A DNA stretch of 64,000 bases from Variovorax sp. Sphag1AA. Its GTDB lineage: Bacteria > Pseudomonadota > Gammaproteobacteria > Burkholderiales > Burkholderiaceae_C. The stretch covers positions 124,001 to 188,000 of the forward strand of contig NZ_JACHYC010000005.1 in the NCBI RefSeq assembly GCF_014192575.1. Direction: 5' to 3'. Positions 1-8,684 of the stretch are shown here, piece after piece. The position numbers and the translations under genes are program-made. The notes under the pieces are model-generated. The model had not been told where the DNA came from. It did not search any database and saw only the letters and a program-made list of their open reading frames with translations. Numbering within the stretch: the first letter of the stretch is position 1; every line of letters begins with the position of its first letter.

Positions 1-2
1 AG

Positions 3-683
3 GACATTGAGTGGGACGCTTTCGAAGTCCCGACCGAACACCTGCGCGGTCTGCGCATCGGCCTGTTGCTGGACGCCGGTTGCGGCCTCGCGGTCGACCC
101 CGAGATCCAGCAGGCTGTCGAGCACGCCGCAAGGCGTTTCGAAAGCGCCGGCGCCATCGTCGAGCCGATGCGGCCCTTCATGTCGCAGGCGATGCTCGAC
201 GGCATGGACCACTTCTGGCGGATGCGTTCGCTGGTGGACATGAAGGCGCTCCGGCCCGAGCAGCGCGACAGGGTCCTGCCGTACATCCGCGCGTGGGCAG
301 AGAGCGCGGAGGGCTTCGGTGGCGACTACGTCTTCCGCGCCTTCAGCCAGTTTCACGCGACGCGCCTTGCGGCGGTGGCTGCCTGTGCGAAGTACGACTA
401 CGTGATCTCGCCCGTGTCGCCGAACATGCCGGCCTCCGCCGAAGCACCTTCGCCGACCAACGACCCATTACGGCCCTTGGAGCACATCGGCTTCACCGTG
501 CCGTTCAACATGTCGGAGCAGCCGGCCGCATCGATCAACTGCGGCTATGCGAAGGACGGCTTGCCGATCGGCCTGCAGATTGCCGGGAAGCGCTTCGACG
601 ATCTGGGCGTGCTCAAGGTCTCGCGCGCGTTCGAGCTCATACGCGAACCGCAGCGGCCTTGGCCACAACCGCCCGCAGCCTGA
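3..683 (+). CDS. Amidase signature family protein, C-terminal part
   Basis: The reading frame is open from the first full codon of the window, so the gene starts upstream and only about 226 C-terminal residues are visible. The visible part resembles the C-terminal half of amidase signature enzymes, including the stretch LRGLRIGLLLD and the late NMSEQPAASINCG and GLPIGLQIAGKRFDD segments that line the active site in this family. The catalytic Ser-cisSer-Lys triad lies in the missing part. Such enzymes hydrolyse amides to carboxylate and ammonia; the substrate cannot be read here. The next gene ends 9 bases later on the other strand. Confidence 0.85.
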   Translation, partial: DIEWDAFEVPTEHLRGLRIGLLLDAGCGLAVDPEIQQAVEHAARRFESAGAIVEPMRPFMSQAMLDGMDHFWRMRSLVDMKALRPEQRDRVLPYIRAWAESAEGFGGDYVFRAFSQFHATRLAAVAACAKYDYVISPVSPNMPASAEAPSPTNDPLRPLEHIGFTVPFNMSEQPAASINCGYAKDGLPIGLQIAGKRFDDLGVLKVSRAFELIREPQRPWPQPPAA

Positions 684-691
684 GTCGCCAC

Positions 692-1573
692 TCAGGCAAA
701 TTGGGTCACCAGAAGTTCGCGGGCGCGCGCGACGAAGTCGCTTTCGCCACGTCGGGCTGGCAAGAAGTGAAAGGCCACACGCGGCAACGCCGGCAGTCCG
801 TGCGGCGCCGCGAGCGCGGCAACACCATCCGTCAACGCCGACTCGTTGAGGCAAGCCACTCCCAGCCCCGCTGCGAGCGCCGACTGGAGGCCCGCCACGC
901 CCGAAGCCACATGCGCCACTGCATAAGGAATGCGGCGCTGATTCAGCAGCTTGACGGTGTACTGGTGCAGCGAACAGGTGTCAGGCAACACCAGCAACCG
1001 CAGCGGCTCGCCACGCACGAGCCGCATGCCGGCGGCGCCCATCCAGGTCAGTGATTCGCGCCGCAGCACCTGCGCCCGCTCTGGCGCATTGCCAGAGGCG
1101 CCACCTCCCGTGATGCGCATCGACAGGCCGACGTCGAAATCGCCCTGCGCGTAGCCTGCTTCGATGGCGCCGCTCTTGAGAATGTTCACGCGCAGACGAA
1201 CCTGCGGATAGCTTTCACCAAGCCGGCTCAGCATGCCCGTGAGATCACGCGGCCGGAAGTAGTCCGTGACCGCAAGGCGCAACTCGCCCTGCAACGTCTC
1301 GCCGCGCAGATCGCGAAAAGCTTCGTCGCTCATCGCAAGAATGCGCCGCGCATGGCCCGCGAGCCGCAGGCCCGCAGCGGTAGGCGTGACGCCCGCCTTG
1401 CTGCGGGTGAGCAGCGCTTGCCCTGCCCTCTCTTCGAGCTTGCGGATCTGCTCGCTCACTGCCGATTGCGACAGGAAGACCCTCGGGGCAGCAGCTGTCA
1501 GGCTGCCCGCCTCGGTGACTTCCACAAAGGTCCGGAGCTGTTCGATGTCGAACGTCTGCATGGCTTCATCCAT
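692..1573 (-). CDS. LysR family transcriptional regulator
   Basis: This 293-residue protein has the normal LysR length. Residues 8-65 form the winged helix-turn-helix (FVEVTEAGSLTAAAP, SQSAVSEQIRKLEE), and the rest is a substrate-binding-like effector domain. A second ATG lies four codons downstream (MQTFDIEQLR) and is an equally likely start. It is divergent from a tautomerase gene 95 bases away, the usual arrangement for a LysR activator and its target, so control of that gene is inferred. The inducer is unknown. The region between the two starts is AT-richer than the surroundings and probably holds both promoters. Confidence 0.9.
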   Translation of the reverse strand: MDEAMQTFDIEQLRTFVEVTEAGSLTAAAPRVFLSQSAVSEQIRKLEERAGQALLTRSKAGVTPTAAGLRLAGHARRILAMSDEAFRDLRGETLQGELRLAVTDYFRPRDLTGMLSRLGESYPQVRLRVNILKSGAIEAGYAQGDFDVGLSMRITGGGASGNAPERAQVLRRESLTWMGAAGMRLVRGEPLRLLVLPDTCSLHQYTVKLLNQRRIPYAVAHVASGVAGLQSALAAGLGVACLNESALTDGVAALAAPHGLPALPRVAFHFLPARRGESDFVARARELLVTQFA

Positions 1574-1668
1574 CTGAATAACCGATGGAAGCCATCATAT
1601 CTTCTCGCTTTTCAGATGACTAACGGATCTCCAGAATCCACTACATCCAACGCAGAAAGGACATCACC

Positions 1669-2067
1669 ATGCCTCACATCGTCATTCATCTGTCAGGCAA
1701 CCCAGACGCCGCACTCACGCGCGGCGTGGTCGACAAGGTCGCTCATCTCACCCAGACCGTGCTCGACAAGAAGCTGCCGGTGATCGCCATCACGGTGCAG
1801 TACATCGCAGCCGATGCCTGGTTCATCGGCGGGCAATCGCTCGCGGAATTGGGAAAGTCGGCTTTCCATCTCGACATCAGCATCACGGACGAAACCAACA
1901 CCAAGGCGGAGAAGGCGCGCTACCTGCGGGAGGTGTACGAAGCCATGGCCGCGTTGAGAAGCAACCTGCACGAAGTTTCGTACGTGCACCTGATCGATGC
2001 CCGCGCTGCGGCTTATGGCTACGGCGGGCGAACGCAGGAATACCGGCACCAGCAAGCCGGCGTTTGA
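1669..2067 (+). CDS. 4-oxalocrotonate tautomerase family protein
   Basis: The 132-residue product begins Met-Pro, so processing of the Met would expose the N-terminal proline that acts as catalytic base in the tautomerase superfamily. At 132 residues it is about twice the size of a classic 4-OT monomer and looks like the larger CHMI/MIF-like members. A likely ribosome binding site (AGAAAGGA) lies about 8 bases before the ATG. The family interconverts keto and enol forms in aromatic degradation; the actual substrate is unknown. The divergent LysR gene is the probable regulator. Confidence 0.8.
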   Translation: MPHIVIHLSGNPDAALTRGVVDKVAHLTQTVLDKKLPVIAITVQYIAADAWFIGGQSLAELGKSAFHLDISITDETNTKAEKARYLREVYEAMAALRSNLHEVSYVHLIDARAAAYGYGGRTQEYRHQQAGV

Positions 2068-2127
2068 GGCCGGGACACGCGGGGCGTGGCAACATGGCTG
2101 CTTCTGCGACCAACGCCAGGAGCCGCC

Positions 2128-3468
2128 TTGAGTTCTGCGCCCCGTCTGTCCGACAGTCTCGGCAATCCGCTCAGCCTCGATGACCCGACGAGCCTCGGCG
2201 CCGTCAACGATTTCGTCGAAGGCTTCATCTCGTGCGAAGCGCGCGCAGTGGATGTGCTGGCCGCCGCGCACGACCCAAGTGCCATCGTGCAGGCGTATTG
2301 CGCCACGCTGCATCTGTTCGCGGAATCCGGCGATGCCGTTGCGAATGCTCGCCCGTTCATCGAGCGCGCGCAGGCAGCGTCGGCTCGCGCCACCTCACGC
2401 GAACAACGCTACATCGCCGCCATCGCCGCGTGGGCCGACGGCGACATCACGCGCGCCATCGCCCTGCACGAGGAACAGGCGAAGGAACATCCGCGCGATC
2501 TCGCTTCGCTGAAGCTCGGGCAGTACCACTGCTTCAACGTCGGCGACTGCCCCGGCATGCTGCGCCTTGCGTTGACAGCGCTGCCGCACGCCGGCGACGT
2601 TCCGTATCTGCACGGCATGGCTGCGTTCGGCCATGAGCAATGCCACCGCATGCGCGAGGCCGAAGCCAGCGCGCGCCGTGCGATCGCGCTGGTGCGCAAG
2701 GAGCCCTGGGCGCATCACGCACTTGCGCATGTGATGCTCACCGAAGGGCGTCTCTCGGAAGGGCTCGAATTCATGCAGAGCGTGAGCGACACGTGGGTCG
2801 GACTCAACTCGTTCATGGTCACGCACAACTGGTGGCACGTCGCGCTCTTCCTCATCGATCTGGGCCACGATGCTGATGCGCTGGCGGTCTACGACGAGCA
2901 TGTGTGGGGTGTGGTCAAGGAATACTCGCAGGACCAGATCGGCGCGGTGTCATTGCTCGCGCGCTTCGAACTGGCGGGCATCGATGTGGGCGATCGTTGG
3001 CAGGACTTGGGCAACTATCTTGCACAGCGGCTCGACGATCACGTGCTGCCTTTTCTCGATCTGCAGTATCTCTACGGACTCGTGCGCGCCGGGCGATCGG
3101 AGGCGGACGTGCTGCTGGAGCACATTGAACGCTTCGCCCCCCATGCACCGCTCTCGACGCGCAACGCGTGGCAGCGCGTTTGCGTGCCGGCCGCACGCGG
3201 ACTGCTAGCTCATGCGCGCGGAGACTGGGGAATGGCGATCGAAGCGCTGGGAGAGGCATTGCCGCGTCTCGTCGAAATCGGCGGCAGCCATGCGCAGCGC
3301 GATCTGTTCGAGCAGGTGTATCTCGACGCACTTGTGCGCAGGGGCACCAGCACGTCGCTCGCCGGCGCGCAGGGCATCCTGCAGCAGCAGGTCAATCGCC
3401 AGCCCGAATCGCTCCGGCTGATGCGGCAGGCATCGGCGGTCTACGCGCGCCTCGGCCTGCCGGCCTGA
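2128..3468 (+). CDS. Tetratricopeptide repeat protein, TTC38-like
   Basis: The protein is about 446 residues and mostly alpha-helical, with repeated Ala-rich helix pairs typical of TPR proteins. It carries the His/Trp-rich segments HHALAHVMLTEGR and HNWWHVALFLIDLGH seen in the TTC38/StaR-like family. I chose the TTG start at 2128 because a CAGGAG ribosome binding site precedes it with good spacing; an ATG at 2086 has none. No signal peptide or membrane segment is visible. The function is unknown; a scaffold or binding role is inferred from the fold. It converges on garR, leaving one base between the stop codons. Confidence 0.75.
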   Translation: MSSAPRLSDSLGNPLSLDDPTSLGAVNDFVEGFISCEARAVDVLAAAHDPSAIVQAYCATLHLFAESGDAVANARPFIERAQAASARATSREQRYIAAIAAWADGDITRAIALHEEQAKEHPRDLASLKLGQYHCFNVGDCPGMLRLALTALPHAGDVPYLHGMAAFGHEQCHRMREAEASARRAIALVRKEPWAHHALAHVMLTEGRLSEGLEFMQSVSDTWVGLNSFMVTHNWWHVALFLIDLGHDADALAVYDEHVWGVVKEYSQDQIGAVSLLARFELAGIDVGDRWQDLGNYLAQRLDDHVLPFLDLQYLYGLVRAGRSEADVLLEHIERFAPHAPLSTRNAWQRVCVPAARGLLAHARGDWGMAIEALGEALPRLVEIGGSHAQRDLFEQVYLDALVRRGTSTSLAGAQGILQQQVNRQPESLRLMRQASAVYARLGLPA

Positions 3469-3469
3469 A

Positions 3470-4348
3470 TCAGCCCTTCGCGACCTCGTGCGCGGCCATC
3501 TGCTCGAGCGCCTTGACCAGCGCCGAATGGTCGAGCTGATCCCATCCGTGGGCGGCGCATGACTGCATGAGTTGAGCGGCTGACGCGGTCTGCGGCAGCG
3601 CCACCGACATGGCCTTCGCACCCGCGAGCGCGAGATTCAGGTCCTTCTGGTGCAGGCCAATGCGGAAGCCCGGATTGAAGGTGCGCTTGATCATGCGCTC
3701 GCCATGCACCTCGAGGATGCGACTGGCCGCGAAGCCACCCATGAGCGCCTGTCGCACCTTGGCCGGATCGGCGCCAGCCTTGCTCGCGAAGAGGAGTGCT
3801 TCGCCGACGGCCGCGATGTTGAGCGCCACGATGATCTGATTCGCCACCTTGGTGGTCTGTCCGTCGCCGTTGCCCCCGACGAGCGTGATGTTCTTGCCCA
3901 TCTTCTCGAACAGCGGCTTCGCGCGCTCGAACACCGCTTCATCGCCGCCGACCATGATCGTGAGGCTCGCGGCCTTGGCGCCGACTTCGCCACCCGACAC
4001 TGGCGCATCGAGGTAATCGCAGCCGAGTTCGTTGATCTTCTTCGCGAAGCGTTTGGTGTCGATGGGCGAGATCGAACTCATGTCGATCACCGTCTTGCCC
4101 TTCGAGAGGCCCGCGGCCACGCCGTCGTCGCCGAAAAGCACCTGCTCGACATCCGGCGTGTCGGGCAACATCAGGATCACGACATCCGCTGCGCGCGCCA
4201 CATCGGCGTTGCTCGCGCAGGCGGTCGCGGTCTTGAGCGCCTCGGGCACCTTGCTGCGCGTGCGCACGAACATCTCGTGGCCGGCTTGCAGGAGGTTCTG
4301 CGCCATGGGCGCGCCCATGATGCCGAGTCCGATGAATCCGATCTTCAT
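3470..4348 (-). CDS. garR: 2-hydroxy-3-oxopropionate (tartronate semialdehyde) reductase
   Basis: A 292-residue beta-hydroxyacid dehydrogenase, the family's normal size. The N-terminal Rossmann fold has GFIGLGIMG (residues 4-12), the substrate loop has DAPVSGGEVGAK (114-125), and the catalytic lysine is K167 in GQTTKVANQ. It reduces tartronate semialdehyde to D-glycerate with NAD(P)H. Position decides the name: it is the last gene of an operon with glucarate dehydratase and a matching aldolase, whose product is tartronate semialdehyde. 3-Hydroxyisobutyrate dehydrogenase is the main alternative on sequence alone. It starts 14 bases after the aldolase stop. Confidence 0.88.
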   Translation of the reverse strand: MKIGFIGLGIMGAPMAQNLLQAGHEMFVRTRSKVPEALKTATACASNADVARAADVVILMLPDTPDVEQVLFGDDGVAAGLSKGKTVIDMSSISPIDTKRFAKKINELGCDYLDAPVSGGEVGAKAASLTIMVGGDEAVFERAKPLFEKMGKNITLVGGNGDGQTTKVANQIIVALNIAAVGEALLFASKAGADPAKVRQALMGGFAASRILEVHGERMIKRTFNPGFRIGLHQKDLNLALAGAKAMSVALPQTASAAQLMQSCAAHGWDQLDHSALVKALEQMAAHEVAKG

Positions 4349-4362
4349 GATCAATGGTCCTT

Positions 4363-5151
4363 TCAGTAAGAGGTTGAGCCGGCGGCCGGTTGCGAGGCGC
4401 GCATCTTCGCGAGCACCTGCTGCGAGCCTGCAGCCATGAGGCGTGCGTCCGAGCTCACGGTGACGAACTGGAAGCCCTTGGCGATGCGTGCGAGCGCGCC
4501 TTCGGGCGTGCCGTTGTGAATGCCGGCCACGAGGCCGTGCGCTTTCGCGCGCTCGAGGATGTGGTCGATCGCCTGAGCGACCGGGGGATCGACATCGTCG
4601 AACACGGGCCGGCAACCGAGCGCCAGCGACAGATCCGACGGGCCGATGTAGACCGCGTCGAGCCCCTCGACCGACATGATCGCGTCGAGGTTTTCCAACG
4701 CCTGGGCGGTTTCGATCATCGCGAAGGTCACGATGGTGTCGTTGGCGTGCTGCGGATAGTCGGCGCCGCCATAGAGCAGCGCCCGGATCGGGCCGAAGCT
4801 GCGCGTGCCGCGCGGGGCGTAGTGCGTGTACGCGACGAGCTTCGCCGCTTCATCTGCCGTGTTGATCATCGGGCAGATGACGCCGTAGGCACCGGCGTCG
4901 AGCGTCTTCATCAGCGCCGCCGGGTCGAGCCAGGGCACGCGCACAACGGGCACCGTGTCGGTGGTGGAGATGGCCTGCAGCATCGGGATCATCGACTGGT
5001 AGTCGACGACGCCATGTTGCAGGTCGATGGTGAGTGAATCCCAGCCCTGATGGGCCATGGTCTCGGCCGAAAAGCCGTTGGGAATCGCGAGCCAGCCATT
5101 GACCGCAGCGCCCCCCGATTTCCAGAGCGTCCGCAGGCGGTTTTCTCTCAT
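4363..5151 (-). CDS. garL: HpcH/HpaI family aldolase, probable 5-keto-4-deoxy-D-glucarate aldolase
   Basis: The 262-residue product is a class II HpcH/HpaI aldolase. The visible active-site set is H46 in LQHG, R71 in VRVPW, E147 in MIETAQ and D173 in GPSDLS, with the last two likely binding the divalent metal. In this operon its expected reaction is cleavage of 5-keto-4-deoxy-D-glucarate to pyruvate and tartronate semialdehyde, feeding garR just downstream. The start at 5151 is set by a GGAGAC ribosome binding site. A 4-hydroxy-2-oxovalerate-type aldolase is possible on sequence alone, but the neighbours argue against it. Confidence 0.85.
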   Translation of the reverse strand: MRENRLRTLWKSGGAAVNGWLAIPNGFSAETMAHQGWDSLTIDLQHGVVDYQSMIPMLQAISTTDTVPVVRVPWLDPAALMKTLDAGAYGVICPMINTADEAAKLVAYTHYAPRGTRSFGPIRALLYGGADYPQHANDTIVTFAMIETAQALENLDAIMSVEGLDAVYIGPSDLSLALGCRPVFDDVDPPVAQAIDHILERAKAHGLVAGIHNGTPEGALARIAKGFQFVTVSSDARLMAAGSQQVLAKMRASQPAAGSTSY

Positions 5152-5189
5152 GTCGTCTCCTTGTCGTGTCGTGGAGCGATCGGCAGAGC

Positions 5190-6521
5190 TCAGCGATCGA
5201 AGGCAGGTCGCTTGGGGTCGAACTTCCAGCCCGGGATCAGGCACTGCATCGCAACCGCATCATCGCGCGAACCGAGGCCGTGCTGCTTGTAAAGCTGATG
5301 TGCCTTCTCGACTTCGGCCATGTCGAGCTCGACACCGAGGCCGGGCTTCTTCGGCACCTGCACCATGCCACCTTCGATGCGCAGCGGTTCCTTGGTCAGC
5401 CGCTGGCCGTCCTGCCAGATCCAATGGGTGTCGATGGCGGTCACGCGGCCCGGCGCGGCGGCGCCGACGTGGGTGAACATCGCGAGCGACACATCGAAGT
5501 GGTTGTTGGAGTGCGAGCCCCAGGTGAGACCCCAGTCGCGACAGGTCTGCGCGACGCGCACCGAGCCGGCCATGGTCCAGAAGTGCGGGTCGGCCAGCGG
5601 GATGTCCACCGACTGCAGGGAGAGCGCGTGCGCCATCTGCCGCCAATCGGTCGCGATCATGTTCGTCGCAGTCGGCAGGCCGGTGGCCCGGCGGAATTCG
5701 GCCATCACTTCGCGGCCGGAGAAGCCTTCCTCCGCGCCGCACGGGTCCTCGGCATAGGCGACCACGCCACGCATGCGATGACCCAGGCGGATCGCGTCCT
5801 TCAGCAGCCAGCCACCGTTCGGGTCGAGCGTGACGCGCGCATCGGGAAAGCGCTCGTGCAGCGCGACGATGGCGTCGACTTCCTCGTCGCCGCGCAGCAC
5901 GCCGCCCTTGAGCTTGAAATCGTTGAAGCCGTAGCGCTCGCGCGCCGCTTCGGCCAGGCGAACGATGGACTCGGGCGTCATCGCCTTCTCGTGCCGCAGG
6001 CGGAACCAGTCGTTGTCGGCCTCGGGCTCGCGCGCATACGGCAGATCGGACTTGTCGCGATCACCGACGAAGAAGAGGTAGCCCAGCATCTCGACCGCGT
6101 CGCGCTGCTGGCCTTCGCCCAGAAGCGCCGCGACCGGCATGTCCAGGTGCTGGCCAAGCAGGTCAAGCATCGCCGACTCGATCGCGGTGACTGCGTGGAT
6201 CGTGGTGCGCAGGTCGAAGGTCTGCAGTCCACGCCCGCCGGAATCGCGATCGGCGAACTTCTTCTGCACGCGCTGCAGGAGGCCCTGGTAGCCGCCGAGG
6301 CCCTGGCCGACGACGAGATCGCGTGCGTCTTCGAGCGTCTGACGGATCTTCTCGCCGCCGGGGACTTCGCCCACGCCGGTGCGGCCGGCGCTGTCGGTGA
6401 GGATCAGCAGGTTGCGGGTGAAGAAGGGGCCGTGCGCGCCACTGAGATTCAGCAGCATGCTGTCGCGGCCGGCGACGGGGATCACGCGCAGTTCGGTGAT
6501 CTTGGGCGTGGAGTTGGACAT
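5190..6521 (-). CDS. gudD: Glucarate dehydratase
   Basis: The 443-residue enolase-superfamily protein matches glucarate dehydratase in length and in order of motifs. These are the K-x-K pair (K203/K205 in FKLKGG), metal ligands at D233 (LDPNGGW), E258 (AEDPCG) and near N287 (TNMIATDW), and the acid/base H337 in GSHSNNHFD. It dehydrates D-glucarate (and often L-idarate) to 5-keto-4-deoxy-D-glucarate. The start at MSNSTPK leaves 13 bases after the receptor gene, consistent with one transcript. It is the committed enzyme of the operon. Confidence 0.95.
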   Translation of the reverse strand: MSNSTPKITELRVIPVAGRDSMLLNLSGAHGPFFTRNLLILTDSAGRTGVGEVPGGEKIRQTLEDARDLVVGQGLGGYQGLLQRVQKKFADRDSGGRGLQTFDLRTTIHAVTAIESAMLDLLGQHLDMPVAALLGEGQQRDAVEMLGYLFFVGDRDKSDLPYAREPEADNDWFRLRHEKAMTPESIVRLAEAARERYGFNDFKLKGGVLRGDEEVDAIVALHERFPDARVTLDPNGGWLLKDAIRLGHRMRGVVAYAEDPCGAEEGFSGREVMAEFRRATGLPTATNMIATDWRQMAHALSLQSVDIPLADPHFWTMAGSVRVAQTCRDWGLTWGSHSNNHFDVSLAMFTHVGAAAPGRVTAIDTHWIWQDGQRLTKEPLRIEGGMVQVPKKPGLGVELDMAEVEKAHQLYKQHGLGSRDDAVAMQCLIPGWKFDPKRPAFDR

Positions 6522-6534
6522 ATCGGGTGCTCTC

Positions 6535-7503
6535 TCAATCAGCGGTGATCTTGCCGGTCTCAATCACTTTCTTCCAGCGGGCGTATTCCTGTTGCTGGAA
6601 GGCGGCGAACTGCGCAGGCGTGTTGCCGACGACTTCGAGGCCGATCGCGGTGAATTGGCTCTTCACCGTCGGGTCGTTCAAGGCCGCGACCATCGCACTG
6701 TGCGCCTTGTCGCGGACAGCCGTAGGCAATCCCTTGGGCGCGACGATAGCCTGCCACGAATAGACATCGACGTTCTTCACGCCGGCCTCGGCGATGGTCG
6801 GCACATCCGGCAGAACGGGCGAGCGCTTGTCGCCCGTGACCGCGAGCGCCTTGAGCTTGCCGCCCTTGATGTACTGCACCACCGCGTTGACGTTCTGGAA
6901 CGACGCATCGACCTGCCCGCCCAGCAGATCGGTGATGGCCGGCGCGCCGCCCTTGTAAGGCACGTGCAGGCCGTGCGTTCCGGTCTGCTGCCAGAACAGC
7001 TCGGCGGTGAGGTGGTCGCTCGAACCGTTGCCGGACGAGGCGAAGCTCATCTTGCCGGGATGCGCCTTCAGGTTCGCGATGACGTCCGCGACCGACTTGT
7101 GCGGCGAGTTGGCCGGCACCACCAGCACGTTGGGCGCCTGTACCGCGACGGTGATCAGGTCGAAGTCCTTGAGCGCGTCGTATTGCAGGCCCTTGATGAG
7201 GTGCGGGGCGATCACCAGCGGGCCGAGCGAGGTAACGAGGAAGGTGTAGCCGTCGGGCGGCGACCGCTTGACCTGCGTCGCGCCGATCGTGCCAGTCGCG
7301 CCGGCCTTGTTGTCGACGAGGAAGGTCTGGCCCAGCTTTTCGCCGAGCTTGGGGCTGATGGCGCGAGCGACCATGTCGGTCGAACCGCCCGCCGGGAAGG
7401 GAACGACGATGCTGACGGTCTTCTGCGGCCAGTCCTGCGCGTGAGCGCCGGTTGCAGCAGCGAAGGCGATGGAGCACGCGGCAATCAGTTTTCCGAAGGT
7501 CAT
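6535..7503 (-). CDS. Bug/TctC family periplasmic solute receptor
   Basis: This 322-residue protein has an N-terminal signal peptide cleaved near residue 22 (AHA-QDWPQK) followed by the Bug motifs VPFPAGGSTDMVARAI and KAGATGTIGATQV. Bug proteins bind small carboxylates in the periplasm for tripartite tricarboxylate transporters. No TctA or TctB partner is encoded nearby, so it may share a membrane component encoded elsewhere. As first gene of the glucarate operon, its ligand is inferred to be glucarate or galactarate. Its promoter region contains two LacI-type operators. Confidence 0.88.
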   Translation of the reverse strand: MTFGKLIAACSIAFAAATGAHAQDWPQKTVSIVVPFPAGGSTDMVARAISPKLGEKLGQTFLVDNKAGATGTIGATQVKRSPPDGYTFLVTSLGPLVIAPHLIKGLQYDALKDFDLITVAVQAPNVLVVPANSPHKSVADVIANLKAHPGKMSFASSGNGSSDHLTAELFWQQTGTHGLHVPYKGGAPAITDLLGGQVDASFQNVNAVVQYIKGGKLKALAVTGDKRSPVLPDVPTIAEAGVKNVDVYSWQAIVAPKGLPTAVRDKAHSAMVAALNDPTVKSQFTAIGLEVVGNTPAQFAAFQQQEYARWKKVIETGKITAD

Positions 7504-7521
7504 GGATATGTCTCTTTCGAT

Positions 7522-7559
7522 GGTAGCGCTATCTTTGGTGGGCGAATGATAGCGCTACC
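7522..7559. promoter_or_regulatory. Double LacI-type operator and promoter of the glucarate operon
   Basis: Two 12-bp sites lie head to head: GGTAGCGCTATC at 7522-7533 and its exact reverse complement GATAGCGCTACC at 7548-7559, centres 26 bp apart. Each contains the palindrome TAGCGCTA. On the minus strand a predicted sigma-70 promoter has -35 TTGCCG (7573-7568), a 16-bp spacer and -10 TATCAT (7551-7546). The distal operator overlaps the -10, so binding should repress. A third copy stands before the adjacent lacI-type gene, which identifies the likely binding protein. Confidence 0.82.
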
Positions 7560-7600
7560 GTGCCGTTCGGCAAGCCATTTAGACCTAGGGTTTACGCGGA

Positions 7601-8644
7601 TCAGGCGCTTTGGCGCTCGGCGATCGAAAAGCCGATGTCGACCACGCGCTGGTCGACCTGGCGCCCTTCCGCCCGGTCGACGATGAACTGCGCGGCCTGG
7701 CGGCCGATGGCGGCGCCATCGATGCGGACCGTGGTCAGCGCAGGCTGGAGATCGGCCGCGAATTCGAGATCGCCAAAGCCGACGACCGAGAGTTGCCCCG
7801 GCACCGAGATGCCGCGCGATTGCGCCTCGATCATCACGCCGAGCGCCAGCAGGTCGGAGCTGCAGAAGACCGCGTCGATGGTCGGATGCTCGCCCAGCAG
7901 CTCGGACAGCGCTGCGCGCCCGCTCTTCAGCGTGGTCGGCGCTGGCACGCGCTTGATCGGCACATCGGGCAAGCCGAGCGCGCGCGCGGTGTCGCTGAAC
8001 GCGCCGTGCCGCCGGCGCGCGCGCTCGTCATCGCCCGCAACCACTGCGAGATGGCGGCGCCCCTTGGCATGCAGGAATCCAGCGACCTTGCGGCCCACTT
8101 CGGCGTGTGAAAAGCCCACCAGCATGTCCAGCGGCGTCGGCGTGAGATCCCAGGTCTCGACCACCGGAATGCCCGCCGCCAGGAGTCGCTTGCGACCTTC
8201 GGGCGAATGCATGATGCCGGTGAGGACGATGCCATCGGGCCGCCGACCGATGATGGCTTCAAGAAGCGCATCCTCGCGCGAATTCACATAGCCACTCTGG
8301 CCCAGCATGAGTTGGTAGCCACGCTCGCCGAGCGCTTCTGTCAGCGACTGCACCGTCTGGAGGAAGACCGGCCCCGCGATCGTGGGCACGACCGCCGCGA
8401 CGAGCCGGCTGCGCGTCGATGCCAGGCCGCCCGCGAGCACGTTGCGCACGTAGCCGGTGCGGCTGACGGCGTCGGTCACCTTCTTGAGCACCTCGGCCGA
8501 CACCTGCGAAGGCGAACTCAGCGCGCGCGATGCGGTGATCGGCGCCACACCGGCGAGCTTCGCGACATCGTGCAAGGTGACCGCGCCGCTGCCACGGCGG
8601 GTGCGTCGAACGGGGGCGGCGCCATCTTTGCTCATGCGCGCCAT
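7601..8644 (-). CDS. LacI family transcriptional regulator of the glucarate operon
   Basis: The product is 347 residues, or 344 from an ATG at 8635. A classic LacI helix-turn-helix (VTLHDVAKLAGVAPITASRAL) is followed by the hinge and a periplasmic-binding-protein-like effector domain ending in GQLSVVGFGDLEFA. It lies directly upstream of the glucarate operon, same strand. The same 12-bp operator occurs before its own gene and twice before the operon, so I infer autoregulation and control of gudD-garL-garR. The inducer is probably a pathway compound. No clear ribosome binding site separates the two candidate starts. This regulator differs from E. coli, where CdaR governs glucarate use. Confidence 0.9.
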   Translation of the reverse strand: MARMSKDGAAPVRRTRRGSGAVTLHDVAKLAGVAPITASRALSSPSQVSAEVLKKVTDAVSRTGYVRNVLAGGLASTRSRLVAAVVPTIAGPVFLQTVQSLTEALGERGYQLMLGQSGYVNSREDALLEAIIGRRPDGIVLTGIMHSPEGRKRLLAAGIPVVETWDLTPTPLDMLVGFSHAEVGRKVAGFLHAKGRRHLAVVAGDDERARRRHGAFSDTARALGLPDVPIKRVPAPTTLKSGRAALSELLGEHPTIDAVFCSSDLLALGVMIEAQSRGISVPGQLSVVGFGDLEFAADLQPALTTVRIDGAAIGRQAAQFIVDRAEGRQVDQRVVDIGFSIAERQSA

Positions 8645-8656
8645 TCTAGGCGCGCT

Positions 8657-8668
8657 GATAGCGCTACC
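8657..8668. promoter_or_regulatory. Third LacI-type operator, upstream of the regulator gene
   Basis: GATAGCGCTACC is identical to the site at 7548-7559 and lies 12 bases before the upstream start codon of the LacI-type gene. The identity over 12 bases at both promoters implies autoregulation. I see no convincing -35/-10 pair around it. Confidence 0.78.
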
Positions 8669-8684
8669 GGAGATTCCTGCCGGC

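Noticed and set aside
1570..1588. CCATC-N9-GATGG inverted repeat at the LysR start
   Set aside because: The arms are only 5 bp and cover the start codon region; without a T-N11-A context it is not convincing as a LysR site.
5166..6548. A 460-codon plus-strand frame opposite gudD
   Set aside because: gudD has every active-site residue in the other strand; the antisense frame shows no domain.
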